From Gloeotrichia echinulata CP02 (lineage in GTDB: Bacteria; Cyanobacteriota; Cyanobacteriia; Cyanobacteriales; Nostocaceae), in assembly GCA_038087035.1 (NCBI GenBank), contig CP051187.1:1862501-1926500 (forward strand): 64,000 nucleotides of DNA, read 5' to 3'. The notes below the pieces were generated by a model, which was not told the DNA's origin, ran no database searches, and worked only from the letters and a program-made list of their open reading frames with translations. Positions 33,885-42,036 of this stretch are shown here, one piece after another (the stretch's first letter is position 1; each line of letters opens with the position of its first letter). The position numbers were made by a program, and so were the translations under genes.

Positions 33885-34352
33885 ATGTTGAAAATATCTC
33901 ACATCGGTTCATTTGTATTCGCTACTTTAGCGAGTATTAGCTGCGCTCAAATTGTTAATGCTTTACCAACTCAAACACTGACTGTTGTAGTTAATGGTAT
34001 CGAACACCAAAAAGGTCAGATTTGCATAGGAGTTTACTCTAAAGCACAAGGATTTCCTTCAACTACTTCTGGTTTAGCCCAAAGTGCTTGCACTAAAATC
34101 ACAGGTAAGACCCTAAAACAGCAATTCTTTGGCTTAAAACCTGGAACTTATGCTGTCGCTATAGTTGACGATCAAAATGGCGATCGCAAACTCAATAAAG
34201 ACTTTTTCGGTATTCCCACAGAAGGTTTTGGGATTTCCAACAATCCTACAGTGTCTGTGCAAACAGGTTCACCAGAGTTCCGCGACGCCAGCTTTTTACT
34301 GAACAAAAATACAACAATCAACATTATCCTCAAATATTCCCTAGATTCATAA
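33885..34352 (+). CDS. Exported DUF2141 protein
   Basis: 155 residues with a clear signal peptide (about 1-28, ending ...CAQIVNALP). The body matches the DUF2141 beta-sandwich pattern: GQICIGVYSKAQGFP, then LKPGTYAVAIVDDQNGDRKLNKDFFGIPTEGFGISNN. Function of the family is unknown. It lies between two glycosyltransferase genes (66 bp after the first, 46 bp before the likely start of the second), so it may be a periplasmic helper of the envelope glycolipid system. Confidence 0.82.
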   Translation: MLKISHIGSFVFATLASISCAQIVNALPTQTLTVVVNGIEHQKGQICIGVYSKAQGFPSTTSGLAQSACTKITGKTLKQQFFGLKPGTYAVAIVDDQNGDRKLNKDFFGIPTEGFGISNNPTVSVQTGSPEFRDASFLLNKNTTINIILKYSLDS

Positions 34353-34398
34353 ATCTGTTAACAGTTAACAGTTGACAGATTCTGCCGGAGGTGCTAAC

Positions 34399-35646
34399 TT
34401 GGTCATATTTCTGTGTCAATCATTGATGGGTTGGCTGGCTATTCAGGTATGTTTAATCATTGTCTTTTTGTGGTGTCTGAGTTCTCGCCAGAAAAAGTTT
34501 TTACCAGATGACCAGTTACCCAAAACGGCAGTAATTCTCTGTCTACGCGGCGCAGATCAGACTCTAGCCAACTGTTTGCGATCGCTCTTGAATCAAAACT
34601 ACCCACAGTATGATTTAAAGTTAATAATTGATAGTCAGGAAGATCCAGCCTGGAAAATTGCTAGCGATACCATCAGCAAGGAAGAAGCGACTAATGTTGA
34701 AATTAGTCCTTTAAAGATTATCCGCCCAAATTGTAGTCTTAAATGCAGTTCTTTAGTCCAAGCCGTTTCAGAATTAGACGATTCCTACAAAATAGTTGCT
34801 TTAGTTAATGCGGATACAATCACTCCTCCTCATTGGCTGCGACAATTAGTTAGTCCTCTAGCTAATTCCAAAGTGGGAGCAACAACAGGTAACTGTTGGT
34901 ACGTCCCCACAGGTAACAATTGGGGGTCATTGGTGCGCTATGTTGGTAACGTCTCCACAGTCGTGCAGATGTACCTATTCGGGATTCCTTGGGGTGGGTC
35001 TTTAGCTATCAAAACAGACGTGCTGCGCCAAACAGGACTGCTAGATAAGTGGAGTCAAGCCTTGCGCGAAGATTTCATGATCCCTAGCGTCTTGGGTAAA
35101 TATAAAATGCAGGTGAAATTTGTGCCTTCTTTGATGATTCTCAATCGCCAAGAGTGCGATTTACCTAGCTTGAGAAACTCAATTGAGCGCCAACTTCTGT
35201 GTTCTCGACTTTATCATCCCCGTTGGTCGGCTGTAGTGGGTGATGCTATTTCCAGCATCTTGTTTCCGATTCTCGTCAGCATATTCTTACTAGGGGCATT
35301 ATTCACCGGCGATTGGCAAGGTGCGGCTTTATTGTTTAGTTACTATAGCACCTACACATTAGGATTACTCTGGCTGATGCTAATTTTAGAAGCAGGAGTG
35401 CGGCAAGTAATTCACTATCATGGTCAACCCCTAACACAATTGTCATTTGCCACAGTCTTCAAAATGTTAATCGCAATTCCCTTAACACAGTGGATTTATG
35501 GGTTAGGATTATTGTCTTGTATGAGAATGTCAACAGTCAAGTGGCGCGGCGTTACCTATCGAGTTACAAGCCCTTGGAACGTCCAGTTAGTCGAACACCA
35601 GCCTAATCAGTTATTCAATCAATCAGGCGATCGCAAAGTCTGCTGA
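34399..35646 (+). CDS. Ceramide-glucosyltransferase-like membrane glycosyltransferase (family 2)
   Basis: About 415 residues. I choose the TTG at 34399 because GGAGGTG lies 6 bases upstream; the longer frame from TTG 34372 has no such site. An N-terminal membrane segment (LAIQVCLIIVFLWCLS) is followed by a GT-A domain with NADT as the DxD-like site, REDFMIPS for the acid/base and QLLCSRLYHPRW as the (Q/R)xxRW-like signature. Three or four C-terminal transmembrane segments follow. This is the processive-like layout of ceramide glucosyltransferases. In this locus it plausibly glycosylates a lipid alcohol or envelope lipid. Confidence 0.8.
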   Translation: MVIFLCQSLMGWLAIQVCLIIVFLWCLSSRQKKFLPDDQLPKTAVILCLRGADQTLANCLRSLLNQNYPQYDLKLIIDSQEDPAWKIASDTISKEEATNVEISPLKIIRPNCSLKCSSLVQAVSELDDSYKIVALVNADTITPPHWLRQLVSPLANSKVGATTGNCWYVPTGNNWGSLVRYVGNVSTVVQMYLFGIPWGGSLAIKTDVLRQTGLLDKWSQALREDFMIPSVLGKYKMQVKFVPSLMILNRQECDLPSLRNSIERQLLCSRLYHPRWSAVVGDAISSILFPILVSIFLLGALFTGDWQGAALLFSYYSTYTLGLLWLMLILEAGVRQVIHYHGQPLTQLSFATVFKMLIAIPLTQWIYGLGLLSCMRMSTVKWRGVTYRVTSPWNVQLVEHQPNQLFNQSGDRKVC

Positions 35647-35741
35647 TAAATGAGGTTGAGCTTCCCAGTTGCGCTTTAGCGCTATATACACCCAACTAAG
35701 TTGTAAAACATCTAGTTTCCATATTCAGGTTGATGGGGAGA

Positions 35742-35924
35742 CAATACGGCGTAGGTTTTGAGCCGAAGTTGTTTTCCAGCGAGAAGCCCAAACCCATTGA
35801 AATGGGTTAAAAGATTACCCAGTAAGCTTTGTAGGGGCGCAAGGCCTAGATCCCCTACTTTAGTTATGAGCAAGTACTTACTTTAGTTCTGGGCGGATTT
35901 TCGGGCTTAACCTACGCAGTATTG
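35742..35924. repeat. Miniature element, family 2, copy b
   Basis: 183 bp bounded by CAATAC...GCGTAGGTT and AACCTACGCAGTATTG, with a near-perfect 10-bp target duplication (GATGGGGAGA left, GATCGGGAGA right). It shares the stretch CCCAAACCCATTGAAATGGG and the GTAGGGGCGCAAGGCC piece with the expanded copy at 52738-53023. The rest of the 365-bp gap before hglT holds nothing else recognised. Confidence 0.82.
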
Positions 35925-36011
35925 GATCGGGAGAGATATAGTCCCCCAATCCCCAATATCCGTAAATCGTAAATTTAAACCCAGTAATTCCGAGAAAAAT
36001 TTTCTATAACT

Positions 36012-37259
36012 ATGAAGCACCAACCTCTGCGAATTGCACTTTTTACAGGATTGTATGCTCCATTCTTAACTGGGGTATCAGTCGCAGTACATCAGCGAGT
36101 TCGCTGGTTGTTACAACAGGGACATGAAGTATTTCTGATTCACCCAGAATTCAATGACCAGTACCCTAAACAAGTTGGTAATCGTCCTATGGCTGGGATA
36201 GATGAGTTACAGGTTTTTCCTAACTTTTCTTCCTATGCATTTCCCACAAAACCACTCATTTTCTACAAATCTTTACCTCAACCATTGAGCTATCAACATT
36301 GGAGCGATACCAAATTACTGGAGAAATACCAGCCTGACATTATTGTGGTTGAAGAAGCTCCACAAATGAGAGGTTTTTACTCACTTTACTTACAAGGTTA
36401 TGGTCGCCCTGTAGGAGTGGAATACGCCAAGAAAACGGATACCCCAATTATATCTATCTTCCATACAGATATTGTTGCCTATATTCAATATTACTTCGGA
36501 AATGTTTTCTTTAATTTGCTTCGTCCCATCTTACCACTAATAGTTAAACAGTTCAGTGAGACTTATACTCTGAATTTATTTTCCTCGCGAGAACAGTTAG
36601 CTAAATACCAAAGCTTAAACGCTCAACGCAGTGAATACCTACCCTATCAAGGAATCGATTGCGAGAAATTTCACCCCCGAAACATCTGCTATAACCCGAT
36701 TCCTGACGACCACAGACCGACTTTGTTGTTCGTAGGACGCATCACTGCAGAAAAAAATGTCATCCAACTTTTAGATGCATTTCCGTTTATTGCAGCCACA
36801 ATTCCTGATGTCCATTTGGTGATTGTTGGTAGCGGTCCCCAAGATGCAGAAGTTCGTGAACGTGCCGAACAATATAAATCTGGCGTTACCATTTGGGGAG
36901 AGTCCCACGGTACAGAACTTTTAGGTTGGTTTGCTCGCGCCGACATATTTGTTAACCCCTCTGTCACCGAAAATTTCTGCACCACAACTAACGAAGCTTT
37001 AGCTTCTGGAACTCCTGTAGTTGCAGCCCTTGCACCTTCAACATCAGAGCAGATTTGTCCCGGTTACAATGGTTTTCTCGCCGCACCCAACAAACCAACA
37101 GATTTCGCCCAAAAGGTGATTGCAATTCTCGAAAATCCCGAACTCAAAGCAAAAATGTCTCAGCAGGCTCGTCCCTCGATCATAGAATTTGATTGGTCAG
37201 CATGTACGCAAAAGTTTGAAGACAGACTTTATAAATTGATTGCTGCAGGTAATAAATAG
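36012..37259 (+). CDS. hglT: Heterocyst glycolipid glycosyltransferase HglT
   Basis: 415 residues, GT4-type GT-B fold. N-terminal domain: LRIALFTGLYAPFLTGVSVA with the loop for acceptor binding. C-terminal domain: LLFVGRITAEKNVIQLLDAF and the nucleotide-sugar site DIFVNPSVTENFCTTTNEALASGTPVVA (E-x7-E-type). In Anabaena PCC 7120 the equivalent gene (all5341) is the glycosyltransferase that adds glucose to the heterocyst fatty alcohol. It closes the hgdBCA-glycosyltransferase group, in the same relative place as here. No membrane segment is visible. Confidence 0.87.
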   Translation: MKHQPLRIALFTGLYAPFLTGVSVAVHQRVRWLLQQGHEVFLIHPEFNDQYPKQVGNRPMAGIDELQVFPNFSSYAFPTKPLIFYKSLPQPLSYQHWSDTKLLEKYQPDIIVVEEAPQMRGFYSLYLQGYGRPVGVEYAKKTDTPIISIFHTDIVAYIQYYFGNVFFNLLRPILPLIVKQFSETYTLNLFSSREQLAKYQSLNAQRSEYLPYQGIDCEKFHPRNICYNPIPDDHRPTLLFVGRITAEKNVIQLLDAFPFIAATIPDVHLVIVGSGPQDAEVRERAEQYKSGVTIWGESHGTELLGWFARADIFVNPSVTENFCTTTNEALASGTPVVAALAPSTSEQICPGYNGFLAAPNKPTDFAQKVIAILENPELKAKMSQQARPSIIEFDWSACTQKFEDRLYKLIAAGNK

Positions 37260-37363
37260 CCATTAGAGCATGTTTGAAAACTCGTAAAGTATACTAAAAA
37301 TCTCTCTCCTGCATTCGCGTAGCAGCACGAAGTACCGAGAGACGCTTTGAAACCCCCCTTTTT

Positions 37364-37410
37364 AACAGTTATCAGTTATCAGTTAAAAGTTTTGATAACT
37401 GATAACTGTT
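37364..37410. repeat. 18-bp perfect inverted repeat built of TTATCAG/AACTGAT units
   Basis: AACAGTTATCAGTTATCA pairs perfectly with its complement around an 11-nt loop. It lies 105 bp downstream of hglT and could stabilise or end that transcript, although no T tract follows. Confidence 0.6.
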
Positions 37411-37517
37411 GACTGTTGACTGATTTAACGGGGGCTAGTCCCGCGATTTCAAACTATTTGTTTAACCGGATAAATTTTTAGATACCCCTAAATCCACACG
37501 ATATGATACCAGCTGTA

Positions 37518-37540
37518 GGGGCACGGCAATGCCGTGCCCC
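37518..37540. repeat. REP-like hairpin GGGGCACGGC-AAT-GCCGTGCCCC
   Basis: A perfect 10-bp GC-rich stem with a 3-nt loop in the 341-bp gap between hglT and the convergent secreted-protein gene. No T tract follows. Confidence 0.6.
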
Positions 37541-37600
37541 CACTCGCTCCTACATGTGTCAGCGTTTTAGTGGTATTGTATAAGACTTTGAAAAAACGCC

Positions 37601-37984
37601 CTAGGCTTCAAATTTGGTTACTCGGAAACAGCCTTGATTGTCATTGTAAACCTGCACAATCGCGTACTGATTTGACTGAACTAATAGACCTACATATAGA
37701 GCTGCCCTTACACTGCTGTCACAGAGAGTAGTTGGCTCACCAGTTCTCAATGCTCTGTCTGACCAACTACACTGGCCAGGAAGCAAGCCTTGAAATGCAG
37801 CACCGCTTCCCGACTGAAAGCTAATTTGCACACTATTAACACCATTATTTCTGATAGTCAGCGTGCCACTACCACGACAGGTCATTGGATAACTCACCTG
37901 AGCATATGCGGTGTCTACAGCCATAGTCCCTGTCAAGAGCGCAGCAACAGCAATAGCCTTGGAAAACTTTGAAAATACTATCAT
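37601..37984 (-). CDS. Small secreted protein of unknown function
   Basis: 127 residues with a signal peptide (about 1-28, AVAALLTGTMAVDTAYAQ). The mature part has four cysteines (MTCRGSG, GQCSWS, TLCDSS, QGCFRV) that could form two disulfides, and is rich in beta-strand-like segments. No family is recognised. Likely periplasmic or extracellular. Confidence 0.7.
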   Translation of the reverse strand: MIVFSKFSKAIAVAALLTGTMAVDTAYAQVSYPMTCRGSGTLTIRNNGVNSVQISFQSGSGAAFQGLLPGQCSWSDRALRTGEPTTLCDSSVRAALYVGLLVQSNQYAIVQVYNDNQGCFRVTKFEA

Positions 37985-38115
37985 TTTTGACTCCCTCCGT
38001 ATGTTTATAGCTTAGAGGATGTTTGAAAAGTCGGCAACTGAGTAAAAAAAGCTCTCAGGGCGTAAGCTGTTAATTAACTTTTGCAAAGCCTCAATAGCAT
38101 TAAGATGACGGCTAA

Positions 38116-38760
38116 TTAATATTTCCGTAACATCGCAGGTAGGGAATTCTGTTTGCGAATATCCATCAACTCTGCTAAAGATTCCTGACTTTGATCCAGA
38201 CGAGGCGTTTGTTCTGGTGCCATAACAGTCATCATCGGTTTAGTTTGAGGTGAGAGTGATGACGATGGTGCAAAAACTGCTGAATTTTTGGGACTCCGTG
38301 CTTGTAATCGCTGCTGACGGACTGGTACTAACTGTACTTTATCGTAGTTAATTTGTTTCTGGAGTTTTGCCGCCTGGGTTGGATGATTGAGGAGGCGCAA
38401 AATTATTAAGCAACCACTACCACAGCTAAGAGCGATCGCCACAATCAACCATAAAGGTGTAGGATTGCTACTCTCGGAGGTCGTACTGCTTGATTCTTCC
38501 AATAAAGTCGGGATATCTGAGACTGTTTCTGGTTCTTTCTGCTGTTGAACATACCCAACAGAACCCAGACTGTACAAGGCAAAGGCAGAAATTGCAAGAA
38601 AAATCGCCGACAACCCAATTAACAATAGCCAAGGATTGCGTGCGAGCATCTGGAGCAGAATTTTCGAGCTACTTGTTGGTCTCGATTTACCGTTTGTCAG
38701 ATCTGGACTGATCGCTGCAGGTTGGGTTGACTTGTTCTGTACAGTCTGATTATTTTCCAT
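38116..38760 (-). CDS. Two-segment membrane protein, unknown
   Basis: 214 residues. Two transmembrane segments (WLLLIGLSAIFLAISAFALY at about 44-63 and LWLIVAIALSCGSGCLIILR at about 103-122) are joined by a short Ser/Thr/Glu-rich loop. The N-terminus is polar and the C-terminal 90 residues are basic and disordered-looking. No family is recognised. Confidence 0.68.
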   Translation of the reverse strand: MENNQTVQNKSTQPAAISPDLTNGKSRPTSSSKILLQMLARNPWLLLIGLSAIFLAISAFALYSLGSVGYVQQQKEPETVSDIPTLLEESSSTTSESSNPTPLWLIVAIALSCGSGCLIILRLLNHPTQAAKLQKQINYDKVQLVPVRQQRLQARSPKNSAVFAPSSSLSPQTKPMMTVMAPEQTPRLDQSQESLAELMDIRKQNSLPAMLRKY

Positions 38761-39017
38761 AATTATTTTCAGATTTGTACCCCTCTAGATCCATAATTGT
38801 ACTATAAGAGCGAACAATTAGGTATCCGTGTCAAATTTCGGATTTGAGTAGCTTTTTTCTGTAGTCTGGGCTACTCAATCCGAATTATGTCCGGCAAAAC
38901 AGTTATTATTAGGGTGTGTCAGACTCGATAAGTTGGTGAATATCAACAAATTTTCCCTATCTGACGCACCCGACAAGCACATCAAAATTTAGCTATTCCG
39001 TTGGTGGAGAATGTCTT
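38761..39017. other. Spacer next to the tnpB element
   Basis: It contains a complementary pair (GGGTGTGTCAGACTCGATA and TATCTGACGCACCC, about 38911-38972), a small hairpin repeat. Nothing else is seen. Confidence 0.4.
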
Positions 39018-39062
39018 TGTGAACTACCCAACACCGACCCTACCGGGTACGGTGTGGGCTTC
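39018..39062 (-). ncRNA. Right end / omega-RNA 3' hairpin of the tnpB element
   Basis: Read on the minus strand, GAAGCCCACACCGTACCCGG is followed by TAGGGTCGGTGTTGGGTAGTTCAC. The CACACCG...CGGTGT stem and the terminal GTAGTTCAC are what I know from the right ends of cyanobacterial tnpB elements, where the transcript end serves as the guide-RNA scaffold. It overlaps the last tnpB codons. The would-be guide is the flanking AAAGACATTCTCCACCAACG. Confidence 0.55.
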
Positions 39063-40427
39063 TGATTTCAATGACTGTTGCCCCTTACTCTTGCGAGCAG
39101 GTGGTCTTACACGGCCTCCATCAGCAAGAACGGGGTTCCCTCCGTCCATAGATAATATCCGAATTCCTTCATTTCTGATGTTCAGTGCTGCATTACCATC
39201 ACGGTCATGACGAGTGCCGCAACTAGGACAATCCCATTCACGAATATCAAGAGTCAACTCTTCTAGGACATGACCACAGCATGAACAGGTTTTGGAGCTA
39301 GGAAAAAACCTTCCAATCTCTACAAGTTGTCCTTCTTTATGTTTCAACTTGTAGTCACAGAAGTTAACAAACATTCCCCATCCCACGTCAGATATTGATT
39401 TTGATAACTTGCGATTCCGAACCATTCCCAAAACATTGAGATTTTCTACAATGATGACTTGGCTTTCGTCTATCAGCTTCCTGCTCAGTTTGTGCAAAAA
39501 GTCTTGACGGGAATTTGATACTCTCTCATGAACCTTGGCTACTAGTTTTTTATATTTGTTTCTGGAATTACTCCCTTTAACTTTACGAGCAAATTTTTTC
39601 TGCTTCCTAGCTAGATTCTTTTCATGGCGTTTCAGGTGTTTTGGATTTGAATACTTGGTGACTTCATTACCATCGTGAACAATAGCAAAGTCTTTCAACC
39701 CAAGGTCAATACCTAGTATTTTGTTACCACTTGATTGACTTACATCACCGTCAACGAAGAGGCAGGGGGAAGGGGGATCTGAGCAGGGGGAAATGACCCC
39801 TTCCAAGAGCCGTGGAGCGGAGCGGAACATGGGTCTGAGTCCCCCACTTCTGTTAAGTGGTTCTCGTAAATGTGGGGTCGAATCCCTTTCTGTTCCTTCT
39901 CCCCTGCTAAGAGATCCCTGCTCCCTTGCCTCTTGTTCAACTTCACACAATATTGAAGCAAAGTATTTATCTGTAGGAGTCTTGCTGATAGTGACAGTCT
40001 TAAGTTTCCCTTCAATTGGTCTATGAAAAACTGCTTTCACGACACCAATCTTGGGAATCTCCAAACTTTTCCCCACTACTTTAACGTTTTGAGGATATTG
40101 GAGTGATTGTTTGTGATGCTTTGATTTAAAAGAGGGAAACTTAGCTCGACCCTCAAAGAAGTTCGTGTAAGCCTTGTTCAAATTGATTGCTACGCACTGT
40201 AAAACAGCAGAATAACAATCCTCTTTTAACCAAGGATGCTCTACCTTTAGCTGTGGAAGATAAGCCTTATAGACACTTAATTTTAATGATTTTCCTGTTT
40301 CTTTATAGTGTTGAATGCAAGCATTTAAGGCATAGTTCCAATACCATCTAGCACAACCGAACGATTTGGCTAGCGCTTCCTGTTGTTCGATTGTTGGGTA
40401 AAGTCTAACCTTAACCGCTTTCAACAC
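39024..40427 (-). CDS. tnpB: TnpB-like RNA-guided nuclease of an IS200/IS605-type element, with internal insertion
   Basis: About 467 residues from GTG 40427, preceded by AAGGAGGTGATTAAA; the GTG at 40436 lies inside that ribosome site. Catalytic residues are present: RuvC-I Asp about 244 (GIDLGLKDFA), RuvC-II Glu in VIIVENLNVLGM, a four-cysteine zinc ribbon (CSCCGH and CPSCG) and RuvC-III Asp in RHDRDGNAALN. No tnpA accompanies it. About 60-70 residues before RuvC-I (about 168-235) are Arg/Ser/Pro-rich and encoded by an inserted repeat (39758-39933), so activity is uncertain although the frame is open. Confidence 0.87.
   Translation of the reverse strand: MLKAVKVRLYPTIEQQEALAKSFGCARWYWNYALNACIQHYKETGKSLKLSVYKAYLPQLKVEHPWLKEDCYSAVLQCVAINLNKAYTNFFEGRAKFPSFKSKHHKQSLQYPQNVKVVGKSLEIPKIGVVKAVFHRPIEGKLKTVTISKTPTDKYFASILCEVEQEAREQGSLSRGEGTERDSTPHLREPLNRSGGLRPMFRSAPRLLEGVISPCSDPPSPCLFVDGDVSQSSGNKILGIDLGLKDFAIVHDGNEVTKYSNPKHLKRHEKNLARKQKKFARKVKGSNSRNKYKKLVAKVHERVSNSRQDFLHKLSRKLIDESQVIIVENLNVLGMVRNRKLSKSISDVGWGMFVNFCDYKLKHKEGQLVEIGRFFPSSKTCSCCGHVLEELTLDIREWDCPSCGTRHDRDGNAALNIRNEGIRILSMDGGNPVLADGGRVRPPARKSKGQQSLKSEAHTVPGRVGVG
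39758..39933. repeat. 176-bp G/C-tract element inserted in tnpB
   Basis: Imperfect terminal inverted repeats: AGAGGCAGGGGGAAGGGGGA at one end and, in complement, AGAGGCAAGGGAGCAGGGAT at the other. An internal pair (CCCCCACTTCTGTTAAGTGG...) adds hairpins. The rest of the tnpB frame continues normally on both sides. A target duplication is not clear (TCAAC is seen on both flanks). Confidence 0.65.
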
Positions 40428-40488
40428 TTTAATCACCTCCTTATTACAACCATGTTAGCATATTTGTAGTGACAATGTTGTGACAGCC

Positions 40489-40698
40489 ATGAAAAATAAA
40501 TATTTGCAAATACGTATTAGTGAGCGCAGATTAAACAAATTTCGTTTATATTCGGCTGGGAAAGATAAAACTATGACTCAAATACTTGAAGACTTCATTG
40601 ACTCGTTACCAATCCCAGAGACAGGCGATTCCGCACTTCGTGCCGCTTCTCTACGAGCGCCGAAGGCTACGCTAACATCGACCAACATTACTCCTTGA
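40489..40698 (+). CDS. Small accessory protein divergent from tnpB
   Basis: 69 residues from the ATG at 40489 (an upstream GTG at 40480 is also in frame). The first 42 residues (KYLQIRISERRLNKFRLYSA) look like a ribbon-helix-helix-type DNA-binding protein, as often found at this place beside cyanobacterial tnpB genes. The C-terminal part (DSALRAASLRAPKATLTS) is translated from a small dispersed repeat at about 40628-40676, so the natural C-terminus is replaced. It may regulate the element. Confidence 0.6.
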   Translation: MKNKYLQIRISERRLNKFRLYSAGKDKTMTQILEDFIDSLPIPETGDSALRAASLRAPKATLTSTNITP

Positions 40699-40794
40699 GC
40701 GTTGCTCAAGTTTGCTCGTTGGTCAATTCGTCATCGCCCGGAATTCATCCCAACACTGAACGGAGTACCGTTACAGTGTGGGGCTTCTTCCGCT

Positions 40795-41838
40795 TTAAGC
40801 TAAGGCAAGTTGAATCAAGCGATCAACTAATTCTGGGAAGGGTATACCACTATCAGCCCAGAGTTGAGGATACATACTGGTTGCGGTGAACCCTGGGAAA
40901 GTATTGATTTCGTTAATCAACACTTCTCCTGTGGCTTCCACATAGAAAAAGTCTACTCTTGCCAACCCAGCAGCATCAATAGCGGTAAAGGCTTGCAAAG
41001 CCAAATCCTTAATTTGATTGGTAATGGTATCTGGTAGCTTTGCCGGAATGTGTAAATCTGCTCGGCCTGCGGTATATTTAGTTTCGTAATCGTAAAAATC
41101 ACTATCAAAAGTAATTTCACCGACAACTGAAGCTTGGGGTTGATCGTTGCCTAAAACGGCGCATTCTACTTCTCTAGCGACAACACCAGCTTCGACAATT
41201 ATCCGTCGGTCATAACTAGCAGCATTATCTAAAGCACCTTCTAATTCTGAACGCGATCGCACTTTGGCAATCCCCACCGATGAACCTAAATTAGCAGGTT
41301 TGACAAAACAGGGGTAGCCTAATTCTGTCTCTATTTCATCACAAAGTTTGGGAAATACACAAGGATTTGACCAAATTTGCGCTCTCGTTAAGGCTTTATA
41401 TTTAACCTGTGGTATTCCCGCTTGACCAAAGGCTAATTTCATGGCAATTTTATCCATACCCATTGCCGAACCTAAGACCCCAGAACCAACAAAGGGGACT
41501 TGCATCAAGGTGAATAAGCCTTGAATTGTACCATCTTCACCATTGGGACCGTGGAGAACGGGAAACCAAATATCGACTAGTTGTGTCTGTGGTGGGAATT
41601 GCCAAAGGTTAGTCTTCTGTGATTGCTCTTGTATCGTCACGCCAGAGGCTAAAACTTGTTGCGCGACCTCCCCAAAAAGCCATAATCCATCTTTTTGGAT
41701 ATAAAAAGGCAATATTTCGTACTTGCTAGCATTTTCTTCTGCACTTAAAGCTCTAGCGATCGCCCGTGCTGAACTGATGGAAACTTCATGCTCTCCAGAA
41801 CGACCGCCAAACAGCAACCCCACCCGCAGTTTAGTCAT
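40795..41838 (-). CDS. ddl: D-alanine--D-alanine ligase
   Basis: About 347 residues from the ATG at 41838, which follows GAGGTACTGAAG; the open frame reaches 41862. ATP-grasp ligase of peptidoglycan synthesis that joins two D-Ala. Visible motifs: GGRSGEHEVSISSA near the N-terminus, GPNGEDGTIQGLF, GSGVLGSAMGMDK, KPANLGSSVGIAKV and the C-terminal INEINTFPGFTATSMYP for Mg and D-Ala binding. Length is as expected. It is a chromosomal housekeeping gene flanked by element debris on both sides. Confidence 0.95.
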   Translation of the reverse strand: MTKLRVGLLFGGRSGEHEVSISSARAIARALSAEENASKYEILPFYIQKDGLWLFGEVAQQVLASGVTIQEQSQKTNLWQFPPQTQLVDIWFPVLHGPNGEDGTIQGLFTLMQVPFVGSGVLGSAMGMDKIAMKLAFGQAGIPQVKYKALTRAQIWSNPCVFPKLCDEIETELGYPCFVKPANLGSSVGIAKVRSRSELEGALDNAASYDRRIIVEAGVVAREVECAVLGNDQPQASVVGEITFDSDFYDYETKYTAGRADLHIPAKLPDTITNQIKDLALQAFTAIDAAGLARVDFFYVEATGEVLINEINTFPGFTATSMYPQLWADSGIPFPELVDRLIQLALA

Positions 41839-42036
41839 CTTCAGTACCTCTAGTTTCCTCACGCAGATAGCCTATCATAACCTGTTAAAATTGCTCTATT
41901 TTTTCATGCATTCAGATTTTTTTTGGTAATATAGAAAACATGTGGTGACACTTAGTGATTTACCAAGGTTTTTTTGTTGACAGCTGATAATTAACCACTG
42001 ACTACCAACAAATTATTTTTTTGTTAAGATGCCTGG

